From: Flavobacteriales bacterium
Lineage (GTDB): Bacteria > Bacteroidota > Bacteroidia > UBA10329
NCBI GenBank assembly: GCA_020635535.1
Contig: JACJZP010000009.1
Location: forward strand, 1-64,000
Direction of reading: 5' to 3'
Length of the DNA stretch: 64,000 bases
This document shows, piece by piece, positions 26,494-36,000 of this stretch. Every line of letters begins with the position of its first letter. Positions within the stretch are counted from its first letter, which is position 1. The notes below the pieces were generated by a model. It had not been told where the DNA came from. It ran no database searches and saw only the letters and a list, made by a program, of their open reading frames with translations. A program made the translations under genes and the position numbers.

Positions 26494-27102
26494 ATGAATT
26501 ACGAAGAGTTACCAGACATCCCGAAAGAGTTCTTCAATTCGGAGACCGGATCACCATTCAGCAATTGTCTGGTGTGTGAATGCGACCTGAAGGAGGAAGC
26601 TGTTCCGTATTCGATTGAGCGTGCTATTCGACACTACCCTGAAATGGAATTGAAAAGTGTGGTCTTTGAGTATGCAATGTGCGCCAAGTGTATGGCTCAA
26701 ATGGAAAGCGAACTTTCCTCAGAGACCAAAATGGCGATTATGAAATACTTCGCAGAGAATTTCAACTATCAGAATCGTCCTCAGTGGTTGGCACATTCCG
26801 GTGATAAAGAGTCGGAAGCATTGGCTAAACCAGAATTCGACATTAACGATTGGATTGCCAGATGTTCCGTAAAAGAACTGCCGCGTGAGGAACTTTACGA
26901 GTACACGCTATGCGCAAGATGCATTGGCGATAAGATCATTCCAGAGGTAGCGCCATACATGATCAGCGGTCAGGCGCAAGACGACCTGATCGAGCTATTC
27001 TCAAACAAGTCGCTTGGGTTCTTGGATGGCTTTACTGACAAGTACTTTACGGGTCCGCCAGAGTTGAAAGAACTCTTCAAGGGACGACCGATTCTTGTCT
27101 GA
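26494..27102 (+). CDS. Conserved-looking protein with paired cysteines, possibly zinc-binding
   Basis: 202 residues from the ATG at 26494; the frame is open further upstream but that part overlaps the divergent DUF349 gene. Cysteine clusters appear as CLVCEC (~25-30), CAKC (~63-66) and CARC (~141-144), the first two spaced like a four-cysteine zinc site and the last with another cysteine upstream (ARCSVK). No signal peptide. I do not recognise the family. Two similar halves may be present, each with YEYxxCAxC (FEYAMCAKCM and YEYTLCARCI), suggesting an internal duplication. The function is unknown. Confidence 0.65.
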   Translation: MNYEELPDIPKEFFNSETGSPFSNCLVCECDLKEEAVPYSIERAIRHYPEMELKSVVFEYAMCAKCMAQMESELSSETKMAIMKYFAENFNYQNRPQWLAHSGDKESEALAKPEFDINDWIARCSVKELPREELYEYTLCARCIGDKIIPEVAPYMISGQAQDDLIELFSNKSLGFLDGFTDKYFTGPPELKELFKGRPILV

Positions 27103-27148
27103 CATAAATCAGTTCTCCGATTTGCAAACTAATGTAACTTGATGTGTT

Positions 27149-27655
27149 ATGTCCAGCATTCACATCAGACCAAGATTCAAGGCCAAATACAGGATGACTC
27201 CTGAAGAGGTCACTGAAGCCGTACGCAGTCACATGGCCACATTAGATTGTGGTTGCAGCGCCAAAATTCTGCCCAACTTCATCGTTCTCAGAATCCGACA
27301 GCAGGATCAACACTTCTGGTCGCCACAGCTCAGCCTTTCGTTTGAGAAAGATGAGGAGGATGATTCCTTCACTGTAATACGTGGGCTTTATGGGCCAAAC
27401 CCAACAGTTTGGGCCTTTTTCACCTACGGTTATGCAGCTTTAGGAATCATTGGGATGTTTTTGGGCATGTATGGATTTTCACAGTACTCACTTGGTCAGA
27501 ATGCAGCGGTACTTTGGGCACTACCCATTTTGATAATTCTAGCACTTATACTTTACCTGGTTGCCCAGTTCGGACAGAAGATAGGAGCCGAACAAATGTT
27601 CACGCTCCACCACTTTTTTGAAGATTCCATCGGGCACCGAATTCATGTTGCCTGA
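27149..27655 (+). CDS. Small membrane protein of unknown function
   Basis: 168 residues. A soluble N-terminal domain of ~90 residues (MSSIHIRPRFKAKYRMTPEEV..LDCGCSAKILPNFIVLRI) is followed by two transmembrane helices (~92-112 and ~120-142) and a short tail with several histidines (FTLHHFFEDSIGHRIHVA). No family recognised. It lies between the Cys-rich protein and the YdjM-like protein, all on the plus strand, with gaps of 46 and 95 bp. A membrane-anchored regulatory or scaffold role would be a guess. Confidence 0.6.
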   Translation: MSSIHIRPRFKAKYRMTPEEVTEAVRSHMATLDCGCSAKILPNFIVLRIRQQDQHFWSPQLSLSFEKDEEDDSFTVIRGLYGPNPTVWAFFTYGYAALGIIGMFLGMYGFSQYSLGQNAAVLWALPILIILALILYLVAQFGQKIGAEQMFTLHHFFEDSIGHRIHVA

Positions 27656-27750
27656 AAATTGTCCAACAGATTACATTTTTTGTTCCTTTGTATTGTTCTT
27701 GCGATTGCCCCGTTTCGCTTTGAACTTTTTAGAACTACTGGTAACCCCTT

Positions 27751-28296
27751 ATGGCATCCATATTTTCCCATGCAATTGCAGCAACTGCGCTTGGCACGGT
27801 ACGCTATCCCAAAAAGGAGGTCTTCAAGTATTTTGCTCTGGGGGTTTTCTGTGCCACGTTCCCTGATTTTGATGTAATTGCCTTCAAGCTTGGGATTCCT
27901 TACGACCATCCTTTCGGTCATCGCGGATTCTTCCATTCCTTGTTGTTCGCATACCTACAAGGTCTGTTCATTGTGCGTATTTTCTATCACGAATACAAAT
28001 TCATGAGTAGAGAAGCACTCACCATCGGATTCTATTTCTTCTGCTGCGGAGTTTCGCACAGTATTCTTGACGCGATGACAAATGGAGGAAAAGGTGTGGC
28101 CTTCTTTGCTCCGTTTGACAACTCAAGGTACTTTCTCCCTTGGCAACCGATAGAGGTATCTCCGGTAGACGTGGAATCATTCTTTGGAGAATGGGGAATG
28201 CGCGTGCTACAGAGCGAGTTCTATTATGTAATGATTCCTTCATTCCTACTCATTGCAGGAATGTTCTTGTTGAGAAGGCTTAGATCTGACTCATAG
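27751..28296 (+). CDS. YdjM/DUF457-type inner-membrane metal-dependent hydrolase
   Basis: 181 residues with four or so membrane segments. Family marks are the N-terminal SHAIAATALG, FPDFDVIAF, the histidine-rich HPFGHRGFFHSLLFA and a further conserved SHSILDAMTNGGKGVAFF region. The YdjM (DUF457) family has conserved His/Asp residues thought to bind metal and is described as membrane-bound hydrolases; YdjM in E. coli is an SOS-regulated gene of unknown substrate. The stop overlaps that of the convergent Crp/Fnr gene by six bases. No LexA-type operator was recognised upstream. Confidence 0.83.
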   Translation: MASIFSHAIAATALGTVRYPKKEVFKYFALGVFCATFPDFDVIAFKLGIPYDHPFGHRGFFHSLLFAYLQGLFIVRIFYHEYKFMSREALTIGFYFFCCGVSHSILDAMTNGGKGVAFFAPFDNSRYFLPWQPIEVSPVDVESFFGEWGMRVLQSEFYYVMIPSFLLIAGMFLLRRLRSDS

Positions 28297-28941
28297 AGCT
28301 GCTGGTTCAAGCAACTTGATCTTGTTTCGACCAAGTTTCACCAACCCTTTGCGTTCCATCTGTTTCAGAATACGCGAGATAACCTCTCTTGAAGAATTCA
28401 GATCAACTGCAATTTCCTGATGCGACATCTGAATCTCTTCGGTGTTCAAGGAATTGGCTTTCTCGGTAAGATACTTCAACACGCGGTCATCCATTTTATG
28501 GAAGGCAATGCTATCAAGCGCCTCCAAAAGCTCCTCGAACCGAAGTCGGTACGTATTCATTACAAAACTTCGCCAATCGCGGTACTTCATCCATTCGTCC
28601 ATGTAATCTACCGGAATGGCAAGCATGGCCACCTTTTCCTGCGCCACAGCACGTATTTCGCTGCGTTTGAACGCCATGCAGCAGGTTAGCGACATGGCAC
28701 AGGTCTCTCCTGGTCTTACATAGTAAAGCATGAGTTCCCGACCATCTTCATCCTCACGGATCACCTTTACAGTACCCGTTATGATCATTGGAATGTTCTT
28801 AATTACCGAGCCTATATCCATCAAAAGGTCGCCCTCCTCCACCTCACGGTAAATAGCGTGTTCCTTAATGCCTTCCACCAATTCAGTGTCCAGCAATGTT
28901 GGAAAATGCTTCGCCAGAATTTCTTCAATCTTCGCGTTCAT
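28291..28941 (-). CDS. Crp/Fnr-family transcriptional regulator
   Basis: 216 residues. The N-terminal ~120 residues form a cyclic-nucleotide-binding-type beta-roll (EEGDLLMDIGSVIKNIPMIITG, VRPGETCAMSLTCCM), followed by a dimerisation helix and a C-terminal winged helix-turn-helix (MSHQEIAVDLNSSREVISRILKQMERKGLV), the classical DNA-recognition segment of this family. Three cysteines sit near position 83-95 (CAMSLTCCM), but not in the spacing of an Fnr [4Fe-4S] site, so the effector is unknown. It is read divergently from the phosphoribosyltransferase gene with 61 bp between starts. The targets are not evident. Confidence 0.9.
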   Translation of the reverse strand: MNAKIEEILAKHFPTLLDTELVEGIKEHAIYREVEEGDLLMDIGSVIKNIPMIITGTVKVIREDEDGRELMLYYVRPGETCAMSLTCCMAFKRSEIRAVAQEKVAMLAIPVDYMDEWMKYRDWRSFVMNTYRLRFEELLEALDSIAFHKMDDRVLKYLTEKANSLNTEEIQMSHQEIAVDLNSSREVISRILKQMERKGLVKLGRNKIKLLEPAAL

Positions 28942-29002
28942 AGAGCAAAAATAACCTTTACAGCAAGTTGCGATTCACTAATTTGCAGCCAAATCAGTTA
29001 GC

Positions 29003-29506
29003 ATGAGCGCAGTTCAGACCATCGTACTCAATGGAACGCAGATCAATCAGAAGATAGACCGCTTGGCCTTTCAGATCTACGAAAACCATTACGAGGAGAA
29101 GGAGATCATTGTGGGTGGCATTGCCGGAATGGGCTACAAATTGGCTGAACTGCTATGCGAAAGACTCTCCAATTTTTCTGACATCAAAGTAACCTTGGTG
29201 TCGGTTCATGTGGACAAGAACAATCCATTGAGCGGTGATCCATCGGTTGACCTACAGAAAGCCGATGTAGAAGACAAGGTTGTGATTCTGGTGGATGATG
29301 TATTGAACAGCGGCAAAACGCTGATCTATGGCATCAAATACTTTTTGGAGGTCAGATTGAAAGCGCTGAGAACGGTTGCATTGATAGACCGCGACCACAA
29401 GCGTTTTCCTGTGAAAGCAGATTATGTTGGGCTACATCTCAGCACCACGTTGCAGGAACATGTGCGTGTGGAACTGGAAGGCGAAATGGCGGTCTATTTA
29501 GAATGA
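29003..29506 (+). CDS. Phosphoribosyltransferase, PyrR-like
   Basis: 167 residues. The PRPP-binding loop VVILVDDVLNSGKT (~91-104) and the flanking pattern (GIAGMGYKLAELL before, ALIDRDHKRFPVKADYVG after) identify a type I phosphoribosyltransferase of the PyrR/Hpt type. PyrR proteins bind pyr mRNA and have uracil phosphoribosyltransferase activity; whether this one regulates RNA cannot be told, and no pyr genes are nearby. A purine or uracil salvage enzyme is also possible. It is divergent from the Crp/Fnr gene, and its 3' end overlaps the convergent shikimate kinase gene by 13 bp. Confidence 0.82.
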   Translation: MSAVQTIVLNGTQINQKIDRLAFQIYENHYEEKEIIVGGIAGMGYKLAELLCERLSNFSDIKVTLVSVHVDKNNPLSGDPSVDLQKADVEDKVVILVDDVLNSGKTLIYGIKYFLEVRLKALRTVALIDRDHKRFPVKADYVGLHLSTTLQEHVRVELEGEMAVYLE

Positions 29507-30000
29507 CCCAGCTGGGCAACCAACTCATCCAGTTCCAAATTCACTCCATTTACAATAAGGTTGGCGCGTAGGTAGAATGCCTCGCGTTTTTCCAATTGCT
29601 TCTCCACCTTTTCGAGCATCTTTTCTGCTGTAAGCCCTTTAAGAATAGGTCGCTCCTCCTTACTTGCCAATACGCGGTCTACAATTGCCTTGGGTGCCAT
29701 TTGCAGATAAACGGTGGTTCCAGCTCCGTTCATTTCATCCATCGATTCGAAGAAACATGGAGTTCCCCCACCCGTTGCCATCACAAAATCATCTTTCTCC
29801 AACCATTTTCGCAGTTCTGTCTGCTCCCGTTTACGGAAGGCCTTCTCTCCTTCTGTTTTGAAAATATCCGGAATGGACATACCGGCCACCTTCTCAATTT
29901 CCGCATCCAGATCAACCGTGGAAAGGTTCAATGCTTTGGCCAACTTCTTCGCAGCAGTGGACTTACCACTCGCCATGTATCCGATCAGAAATATTTTCAT
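29494..30000 (-). CDS. aroK: Shikimate kinase
   Basis: 168 residues, the normal length. The enzyme phosphorylates shikimate with ATP, the fifth step of the chorismate pathway; shikimate dehydrogenase is encoded 9 kb away at 20313. Visible motifs are Walker A GYMASGKST at the very N-terminus, the shikimate-binding DLDAEIE and ATGGGTPCF, and the lid arginine region ILASKEERPILKGL. The ends overlap with the convergent phosphoribosyltransferase gene. Upstream toward the SDR gene lies an imperfect inverted repeat. Confidence 0.92.
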   Translation of the reverse strand: MKIFLIGYMASGKSTAAKKLAKALNLSTVDLDAEIEKVAGMSIPDIFKTEGEKAFRKREQTELRKWLEKDDFVMATGGGTPCFFESMDEMNGAGTTVYLQMAPKAIVDRVLASKEERPILKGLTAEKMLEKVEKQLEKREAFYLRANLIVNGVNLELDELVAQLGHSK

Positions 30001-30015
30001 TTAGCTACAAGTTAA

Positions 30016-30069
30016 AAGGCATAAGGCGTAAGGAATTAGAATTGACTTTCACCTTAACACTTATGCCTT
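30016..30069. repeat. Imperfect inverted repeat with a 7-nt period (AAGGCAT units)
   Basis: Left arm 30016-30033 reads AAGGCAT-AAGGCGT-AAGG; right arm 30052-30069 is its near complement (15 of 18 positions), with 18 bases between. It lies in the 73-bp gap between the SDR and shikimate kinase genes and could fold as a hairpin in the shared transcript. Confidence 0.7.
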
Positions 30070-30073
30070 GCTC

Positions 30074-30886
30074 CTATTTGGGCAGATCGCCTTCTTTTTC
30101 AATTGTTTTTATCACTTGCTTATCTACAAAACCTGGAAGCCATTTGCTCAGGTAATAGGACAGCTTTCCTTCACTTGTAAGCACAACCCGCTTCTTGCGC
30201 TTTCTGACCCCGTTGTAGATATGATCGGCCACCTCTTCGGCAGACATCATCTTTTTCTCATCACGAGGCGAACTTCCTTGAGCACTACCATCGGCAACCA
30301 ACGCAGCATTGCGAACATTGCTTTCGGTGTAACCAGGGTTCACGATCATTACATGCAATCCCGAACTGTGATTTTCCAATCGCAAGGCGCTTAGAAATCC
30401 TTCCATAGCGAATTTTGAAGCCGAATACCCGGATCGGCCAGGCAAACCTTGATATCCCGCCACCGATGAAATACCAACTACAGACCCATTGTATTTCAGC
30501 AGTTGCTTCAGTGCATATTTGGTGCAATAGACCGTACCGAAGAAATTGACCTCCATCAACTGACGGATAACGTTTAGGTCGAGATGCAGAAAAAATGCCC
30601 GCATACTGACGCCTGCATTGTTAATGAGCACATCGATCCGACCATAGGTGTTCAACGTTTGGTTGATCATCCGAACACAATCTTCTTCCTTGGCCACATC
30701 GCCCTGCACTGACAGCACTTCAATTTTCTTGGCGCGGAGTTCTTCAGCCGCTGCCTCCAGATTCTGAGCATTTCTGCCGGTAATGCAGATGCGTCCGCCC
30801 TCACGACCGAACCGTTCAGCACACGCTTTTCCGATACCCGAACTTCCGCCCGTTATCAGCACTACTTTATCCTTGATGAATGACAT
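30074..30886 (-). CDS. Short-chain dehydrogenase/reductase
   Basis: 270 residues, classical SDR length. The cofactor loop is TGGSSGIGKA (TGxxxGIG), followed by NNAGVS, and the catalytic tetrad can be read as Asn in that region, Ser in GISSVAGYQG, and Tyr/Lys in YSASKFA (YxxxK). NADP preference is suggested by the arginine after the first strand (GRNA) but not proven. The substrate is unknown. C-terminal hydrophobic residues (YYLSKWLPGFVDKQVIK) are common in membrane-associated lipid- or steroid-type SDRs. It lies upstream of shikimate kinase, separated by the 30016-30069 repeat. Confidence 0.9.
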   Translation of the reverse strand: MSFIKDKVVLITGGSSGIGKACAERFGREGGRICITGRNAQNLEAAAEELRAKKIEVLSVQGDVAKEEDCVRMINQTLNTYGRIDVLINNAGVSMRAFFLHLDLNVIRQLMEVNFFGTVYCTKYALKQLLKYNGSVVGISSVAGYQGLPGRSGYSASKFAMEGFLSALRLENHSSGLHVMIVNPGYTESNVRNAALVADGSAQGSSPRDEKKMMSAEEVADHIYNGVRKRKKRVVLTSEGKLSYYLSKWLPGFVDKQVIKTIEKEGDLPK

Positions 30887-30998
30887 GCGGCAAATGTAAC
30901 TATTGGGTTATCAGCAAACGATAGCGCGTTTCTTGGTCAATTGACAAATGTCAATTCGTTCGAGCATTCTTACTATGTTCGCTGAAATTCAATTTTGC

Positions 30999-32171
30999 AT
31001 GGAACTCGTTGAGGTAAAGAACAAGCAGCAGGAGAACGAATGGGTGCTCTTCCCCACCCGATTGTACGCGAACGACCCTCTTTACATCCGCCCGATCGAT
31101 CAAGAGATCAAAGACGTTTTTGACCCTAAGACCAACCGCTTTTTCAGTTTCGACAACAGCGCTGCCATCCGTTGGCTATTGCAAAAAGACGGAAAAACCA
31201 TTGGGCGCATTGCGGCTTTCGTGAATGGAAAAACCTTCAATACAGAAGACCAACCAACTGGCGGTTGTGGCTTTTTCGATTGCATTGACGATCAAGAGGC
31301 TGCGAATATGCTTTTCAATGCTGCGCGCCATTGGCTGAAAGAACGCGGCATGGAAGCCATGGACGGCCCCGTGAACTTTGGGGAGCGCGACAAGAACTGG
31401 GGCGTGCTGATAGATGGTTTTGCGGAGCAGAACTACGGTATGCTGTACAACGCGCCTTACTACCAGAAGTTGTATGAGAACTACGGATTTCATCTTTACT
31501 TCAAGCAGTACACCTACGGACGGGATGTGCAGAAAACCAAGGATTTTGAACCCCGTTTTTACGAACGGGCTCAGCAGGCATTGAAAAACCCTGACATCAG
31601 TTTTCGCTACATCCGCAAGAAGGAGTTTGATAAAGCGGCCGTGTATTTCCATGAGGTTTACACCAAGGCGTGGGGCGGACATTCTGGCGTTAAGCCAATG
31701 AGTTTGGAACAAGCTCAGAAGATGTTCAAGAAACTATATCCGATAGCCGATGAGCGGCTCATCTACTTCGGTTTTCACAAAGACAGACCCATCTCGTTCT
31801 TCCTTTCCATTCCAGAGTTGAACCAGTTATTCAAGTACGTGAACGGCAACATGAACTGGCTTGGAAAACTGAAGTTCGCCTACCACATGAAAATGGGGCA
31901 TTGTAAGAAGATGCTGGGATTGGTTTTCGGTGTTGTGCCCGAATTCCATGGACAAGGTGTGGAAAGTGCCATGGTGGTTTCATTTACCGACATAGCTTGG
32001 GTAAAAGGGCTTCCGTACAAGACCATTGAAATGAACTGGATTGGTGATTTCAACCCGAAAATGATGCGCGTTTGCGAACAACTCGGTGCCGATATATGGC
32101 GTACGCATGCCACGTACCGTTATCTGTTTGACAGGGAAAAGCCTTTTGAGCGCTGCCCCATTTTAGAGTGA
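30999..32171 (+). CDS. GNAT-like acyltransferase-fold protein
   Basis: 390 residues from the ATG at 30999 (MELVEVKNKQQENEWVLFP); a frame open to 30948 adds an unlikely leader. The layout resembles a family of Bacteroidota proteins with an acyl-CoA N-acyltransferase fold: RLYANDPLYIRP near the start, then IGRIAAFVNG (strand), ADEQPxGGxGFF-like TGGCGFFDCIDD, a central DGPVNFGERDKNWGVLIDGF, and a C-terminal segment GVVPEFHGQGVESAMV that looks like an acetyl-CoA loop. The substrate is unknown. It is divergent from the SDR gene. I am fairly sure of the fold and not of the function. Confidence 0.72.
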   Translation: MELVEVKNKQQENEWVLFPTRLYANDPLYIRPIDQEIKDVFDPKTNRFFSFDNSAAIRWLLQKDGKTIGRIAAFVNGKTFNTEDQPTGGCGFFDCIDDQEAANMLFNAARHWLKERGMEAMDGPVNFGERDKNWGVLIDGFAEQNYGMLYNAPYYQKLYENYGFHLYFKQYTYGRDVQKTKDFEPRFYERAQQALKNPDISFRYIRKKEFDKAAVYFHEVYTKAWGGHSGVKPMSLEQAQKMFKKLYPIADERLIYFGFHKDRPISFFLSIPELNQLFKYVNGNMNWLGKLKFAYHMKMGHCKKMLGLVFGVVPEFHGQGVESAMVVSFTDIAWVKGLPYKTIEMNWIGDFNPKMMRVCEQLGADIWRTHATYRYLFDREKPFERCPILE

Positions 32172-32251
32172 TCAGTTGATCAGAGAAATGGGCAAATAGT
32201 GGCTGCACGTTTACCGTAGCTCATTCATAATTCCTATTTTTTCATTCTTAA

Positions 32252-32560
32252 ATGAATGAAGTGAGAGACTACATCTACATCGTTAATCTTGTGCCCAAAT
32301 TCCAGCAGCAGAGCAACTGGACAGAGAAGGAGAACAAGATCATTGAAGACCATTTTGAACGGCTGAAACGCCAGCACAAACGTGGAACTGTAAAGTATGT
32401 GGGCAAGACCGATCTGCCTGTTGAGAACACCAACAACTTTGGCATGGTGGTATTTGAAGCAGAAAGCGACACCATGGCCGAACTCTTTGCCCAGGCCGAC
32501 CCTGCTGTAATGGCTGGAATGATGACAGTGAAATGTTTGCCTTTTAGACAGGTATTGTGA
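32252..32560 (+). CDS. YCII-related small protein
   Basis: 102 residues. The pattern (YIVNLVPKF..WTEKENKIIEDHFERLKRQHKRGTVKYVGKT..GMVVFEAES..ELFAQADPAVMAGMMTVKCLPF) matches the YCII-related ferredoxin-like fold, whose members bind small ligands or act as minor dehalogenase-like or regulatory proteins. The histidine-containing helix and the DPAV segment are the usual active-site area. The function is not known. It has 80 bp upstream and 71 bp downstream with no recognised elements. A start at 32252 is the only ATG that keeps the whole fold. Confidence 0.7.
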   Translation: MNEVRDYIYIVNLVPKFQQQSNWTEKENKIIEDHFERLKRQHKRGTVKYVGKTDLPVENTNNFGMVVFEAESDTMAELFAQADPAVMAGMMTVKCLPFRQVL

Positions 32561-32631
32561 CCTCGAATTCAAATAAATCTCACGTTACCTTTATTCAAAA
32601 GTTTGGGGCAATGTAACAATGACAACTGGAA

Positions 32632-33036
32632 ATGTTCTTTTGTAAGAGTCGGCTACCAAAAATCAAAACGAGGGAATTTTTTCCTCTGGAATTCACTGTG
32701 GTTAACGAATTAGCAAAAGCTTTAAGTGAGGGAAACGGACAAAAGCTCTCCAAACAACTTGAATGGAACCCCTCAAAGCGCTTCATCAAGTATTCAAAAA
32801 GCGCGGTTTCTGAGTTCTATGAAAAGAAATATGGCGACATGCCTAATGAAATTCGGTTTGACCGCATAGAGGAACATAGAATTGGTAAAGTGACACTGAA
32901 TTGTAACGGCACTAAGTATTACTGTCAGTGTTTCGCAATAGAAGGAAAACTCTTTGAAATATCGTGGCGTCCAGTTCCGAATAAATCGGACATGATGTCG
33001 AAAAACGCGACACTTATTGAAGTTGTATTAGAATAA
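32632..33036 (+). CDS. Hypothetical protein
   Basis: 134 residues, no signal peptide or membrane segment, rich in Lys and aromatic residues. I recognise no family. It shows a plausible alpha+beta pattern: a first helix (FTVVNELAKALSEGNGQKLSKQLEW), a basic segment, and a final set of strands (VTLNCNGTKYYCQCFAIEGKLFEISWRPV). It is read toward the TamB gene, which ends 22 bp after it on the other strand. Coding seems likely from the long open frame and codon use, but the gene could be strain-specific. Confidence 0.55.
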   Translation: MFFCKSRLPKIKTREFFPLEFTVVNELAKALSEGNGQKLSKQLEWNPSKRFIKYSKSAVSEFYEKKYGDMPNEIRFDRIEEHRIGKVTLNCNGTKYYCQCFAIEGKLFEISWRPVPNKSDMMSKNATLIEVVLE

Positions 33037-33058
33037 AAACAACCGTCAAGAACAACAA

Positions 33059-36000
33059 TCACTTCATGTAATCCTCCCTCTTCCGCTTGCGGAAAAGATC
33101 GCTCAATCTGTTGAATTCCTTCTGGTAAGTAAGGCCAATACCTTGGGTAAACGGTGCGTTCTGTGTAAGCGTGTTGATGTCGTTACTCTTGTTGAACGCG
33201 CGCACACGGAAACGCCCATCTGACGTGATCTTGTATTCAATGTTCACATCTCCCACAATATTACTGGAACTCGATTGCACGTTTGCCACACCCACGTTAC
33301 CGTCAATAATGATGCGGTTATTGAACAGCTGCGTACTCAACGATGCCTGTAACTCATCGCTGGTAATATCGTCTCCCGGTCGGTAATTCACTCCAATGTC
33401 AAAGTCATTGCTGATCTTGGAAAGCCAATTGCTCAACTGGTTCGAGATCATCTCAGTGGTACTTGAAGAGAAGAAACCGCCCGCCTGCTGCAATGCCTGG
33501 TTCTGGGTTTCGGTTGGGAAGAACCGATTGAGCACCAGCAGACCGAACACCTGTCGGTTCATTTCCTGATCATTGCCAACACCGATCTTGTTCCTCACCT
33601 CGGTTCTTGTCGCTTCATCCGAATTCGGGAGATTGATGTCGAACGCAATGTTCGGGTTCATCAATTGATCGGTCATTTTCAAGATACAATCAACCTGAAT
33701 TCTACGCTTGTAAACATCGCTTGTATCAGGGTACATCAGGTCGTAGAGCGATGTGCGAACCCCGTACTCCGCGGTAATGTCAATGAGTGCCTCGTATGGA
33801 CTACCGCTCCAGTTGATTGTTCCGCCTTGGCGTATGAGAAACTTCTTGTTAATGATGTTCTGTAGCGTAAAGAGGTATTCGCCCTTGTTGATGTAGTAGT
33901 CTCCGAACATTTTGAAGTTGCCTTCCCTATCAAGCGACATGACAATGTCGCCTTCGCCCTTTCCTTTCAGGATGTCGCCAACCTTAGGGTCGAAAATGAG
34001 CTGTATCTGAGCATCAGAGGTGACCTCAATGTCCATATCGAGCGTCAGGTTCTGGAATGTGACCTTGAACTCATCATCAACACTTATCATTTCATCCTCC
34101 GCCCCTTTCGGTTTCACGAAAGTGATGAAGTCGGTCTCGTCCACATCCTTTGCCCCGAAAAGCGGAATGAAGAACTGGGTGCCGCGTTCGGTTCTCATGG
34201 CCACATCCAAATGCATGTCCTTGGGTTCACCGAAAAAGTGCACATTTCCAGTACCAAAAGCCTTTCCGTAGTACAGCGAGTTCATAGCAGAGTTGGTGTT
34301 GAGCGCCATGAATTCTTCTACATCCATGCGGGCATCGAACTTGAAATTCTTGAACGATTCATGTTTTACCCAACCGTTTATCCTGCCCACTTTGTCCCGT
34401 TCATCCAACACCGAAAGGTTATCGAAATAGAACCCATCGGTTTCCACGCGCACAGTGTCAGAAATGCGGAACCGCGTATTGAGATAGGTGAACAAAACAT
34501 CTGCCCCTTTCAGATTGACCAAACCGGTAAGTCGGGGTTGGGCAGTTGTTCCTTTCAGCGTCAGATCGGCCTTGGCAGTTCCTTTTACATCTGTAATTAC
34601 CTTCTCGATGTAGGGATTGAAAAGACTTAACGGAATCTGATCTACTGTTGCTTTCAGATTGAAATTCTGTGGGCGGTCATCGCCCGGCATGAACTCTCCA
34701 ACTACACTCAGACTCGTCATGTCATCGCGCTGAAGAAGGCCAAAAACCTGCACGCTTCGGGTGGCAGGAATCCAAGTGTTGTTCATCTCACCGGATCCAA
34801 TAACCACATCATTCACCACCAGTGAGTCCATTACCAACTGGTTGGTCAGGAACAACTTGTCATATAAGCCGGAAAGCTGCGCCATACCGGAGACACGTCC
34901 ATCAAGACTGATTCCCTTTTGCTGCGTGACCACATTGAGATTCGATAGATCGAAGTTTCGAAGATTGACTTTGAGCTTGGCGGCAGGATCATGAGATATC
35001 TTTCCATTTACACCAATGGACTGGTTCTTACTGTTGAATTTGAATGCAGTGAATTCGAACGAAGCGGTATCGATCTTCAGTAGGTTGTTCGGTTCCACGG
35101 TCCAATCAAGTCCCGCAACGGCAATTTTCGATTCTTCCAAATGGAAACTCACCTCCTGATTCTTGGGGAAGGATGCGATTCCCTGAATGTATGCCTCATT
35201 CTTCAACTTAGAGCGGTTGTTCCACTTAACCACCACACCAAGACTATCGCTGAATGTGAACGAACGCATGTCGAACGAGGCGAGATAAATACTGTCGGAA
35301 AGATTGACCTTGTCAGCAAAGAACCCCAATTGGAACTCCTTTCCAGGATTCTCGGCTTCAATCTGCACATTATCCAAACGCACGGTCTTGAATTTCACTT
35401 CCTCCAAACGACCTCTCAGGTAAACTTGATCATCAATGGATGAATAGTTGCCCTGAAACATGGCGCTGTCTCCAATAAACAGGTCGGGTGCAAAGAAGTA
35501 GCTGAGTATTTCGGTGTTCTTCAGGTCTATATTAAAATCAAAGACCATCGGATGACTCGCATCAAGCGGTTCAAGGTCCCCAGCATAGCTCGGCAGGTGC
35601 TTTTTTAAAAGACTGTTAGCCGCTTTTCCTATACTCTTGAAACTGAATGTACCATCAAAATCGGCATCGAGTATTCCAGACCGAAGCTCCAATGATTTGG
35701 ATGTTGGCGACTCATCCACATTGAGCGAGAAACGGTCGATGCTGTAAACCTTATCTCCTTCCTGTTGGTAACTTCCATTCGTCACCTCAATGGTACCGAT
35801 GAGGTTGTCGATGTCATTTCCGATGAAATCAACCTCCACAACCCCGCTTACCGTGGCATTCTCGCGTTCACGCAGCAGATTCAGTTCGTAGAGATTTGCA
35901 TGCCGCAGGTCAGCGTGGAAATTGAACTGGGGGAGTTCCTGACTGAGGTCGAAACCTCCACGGAAAACCAAGTTCAGATTGGTGTCATTCACCAGAACTT

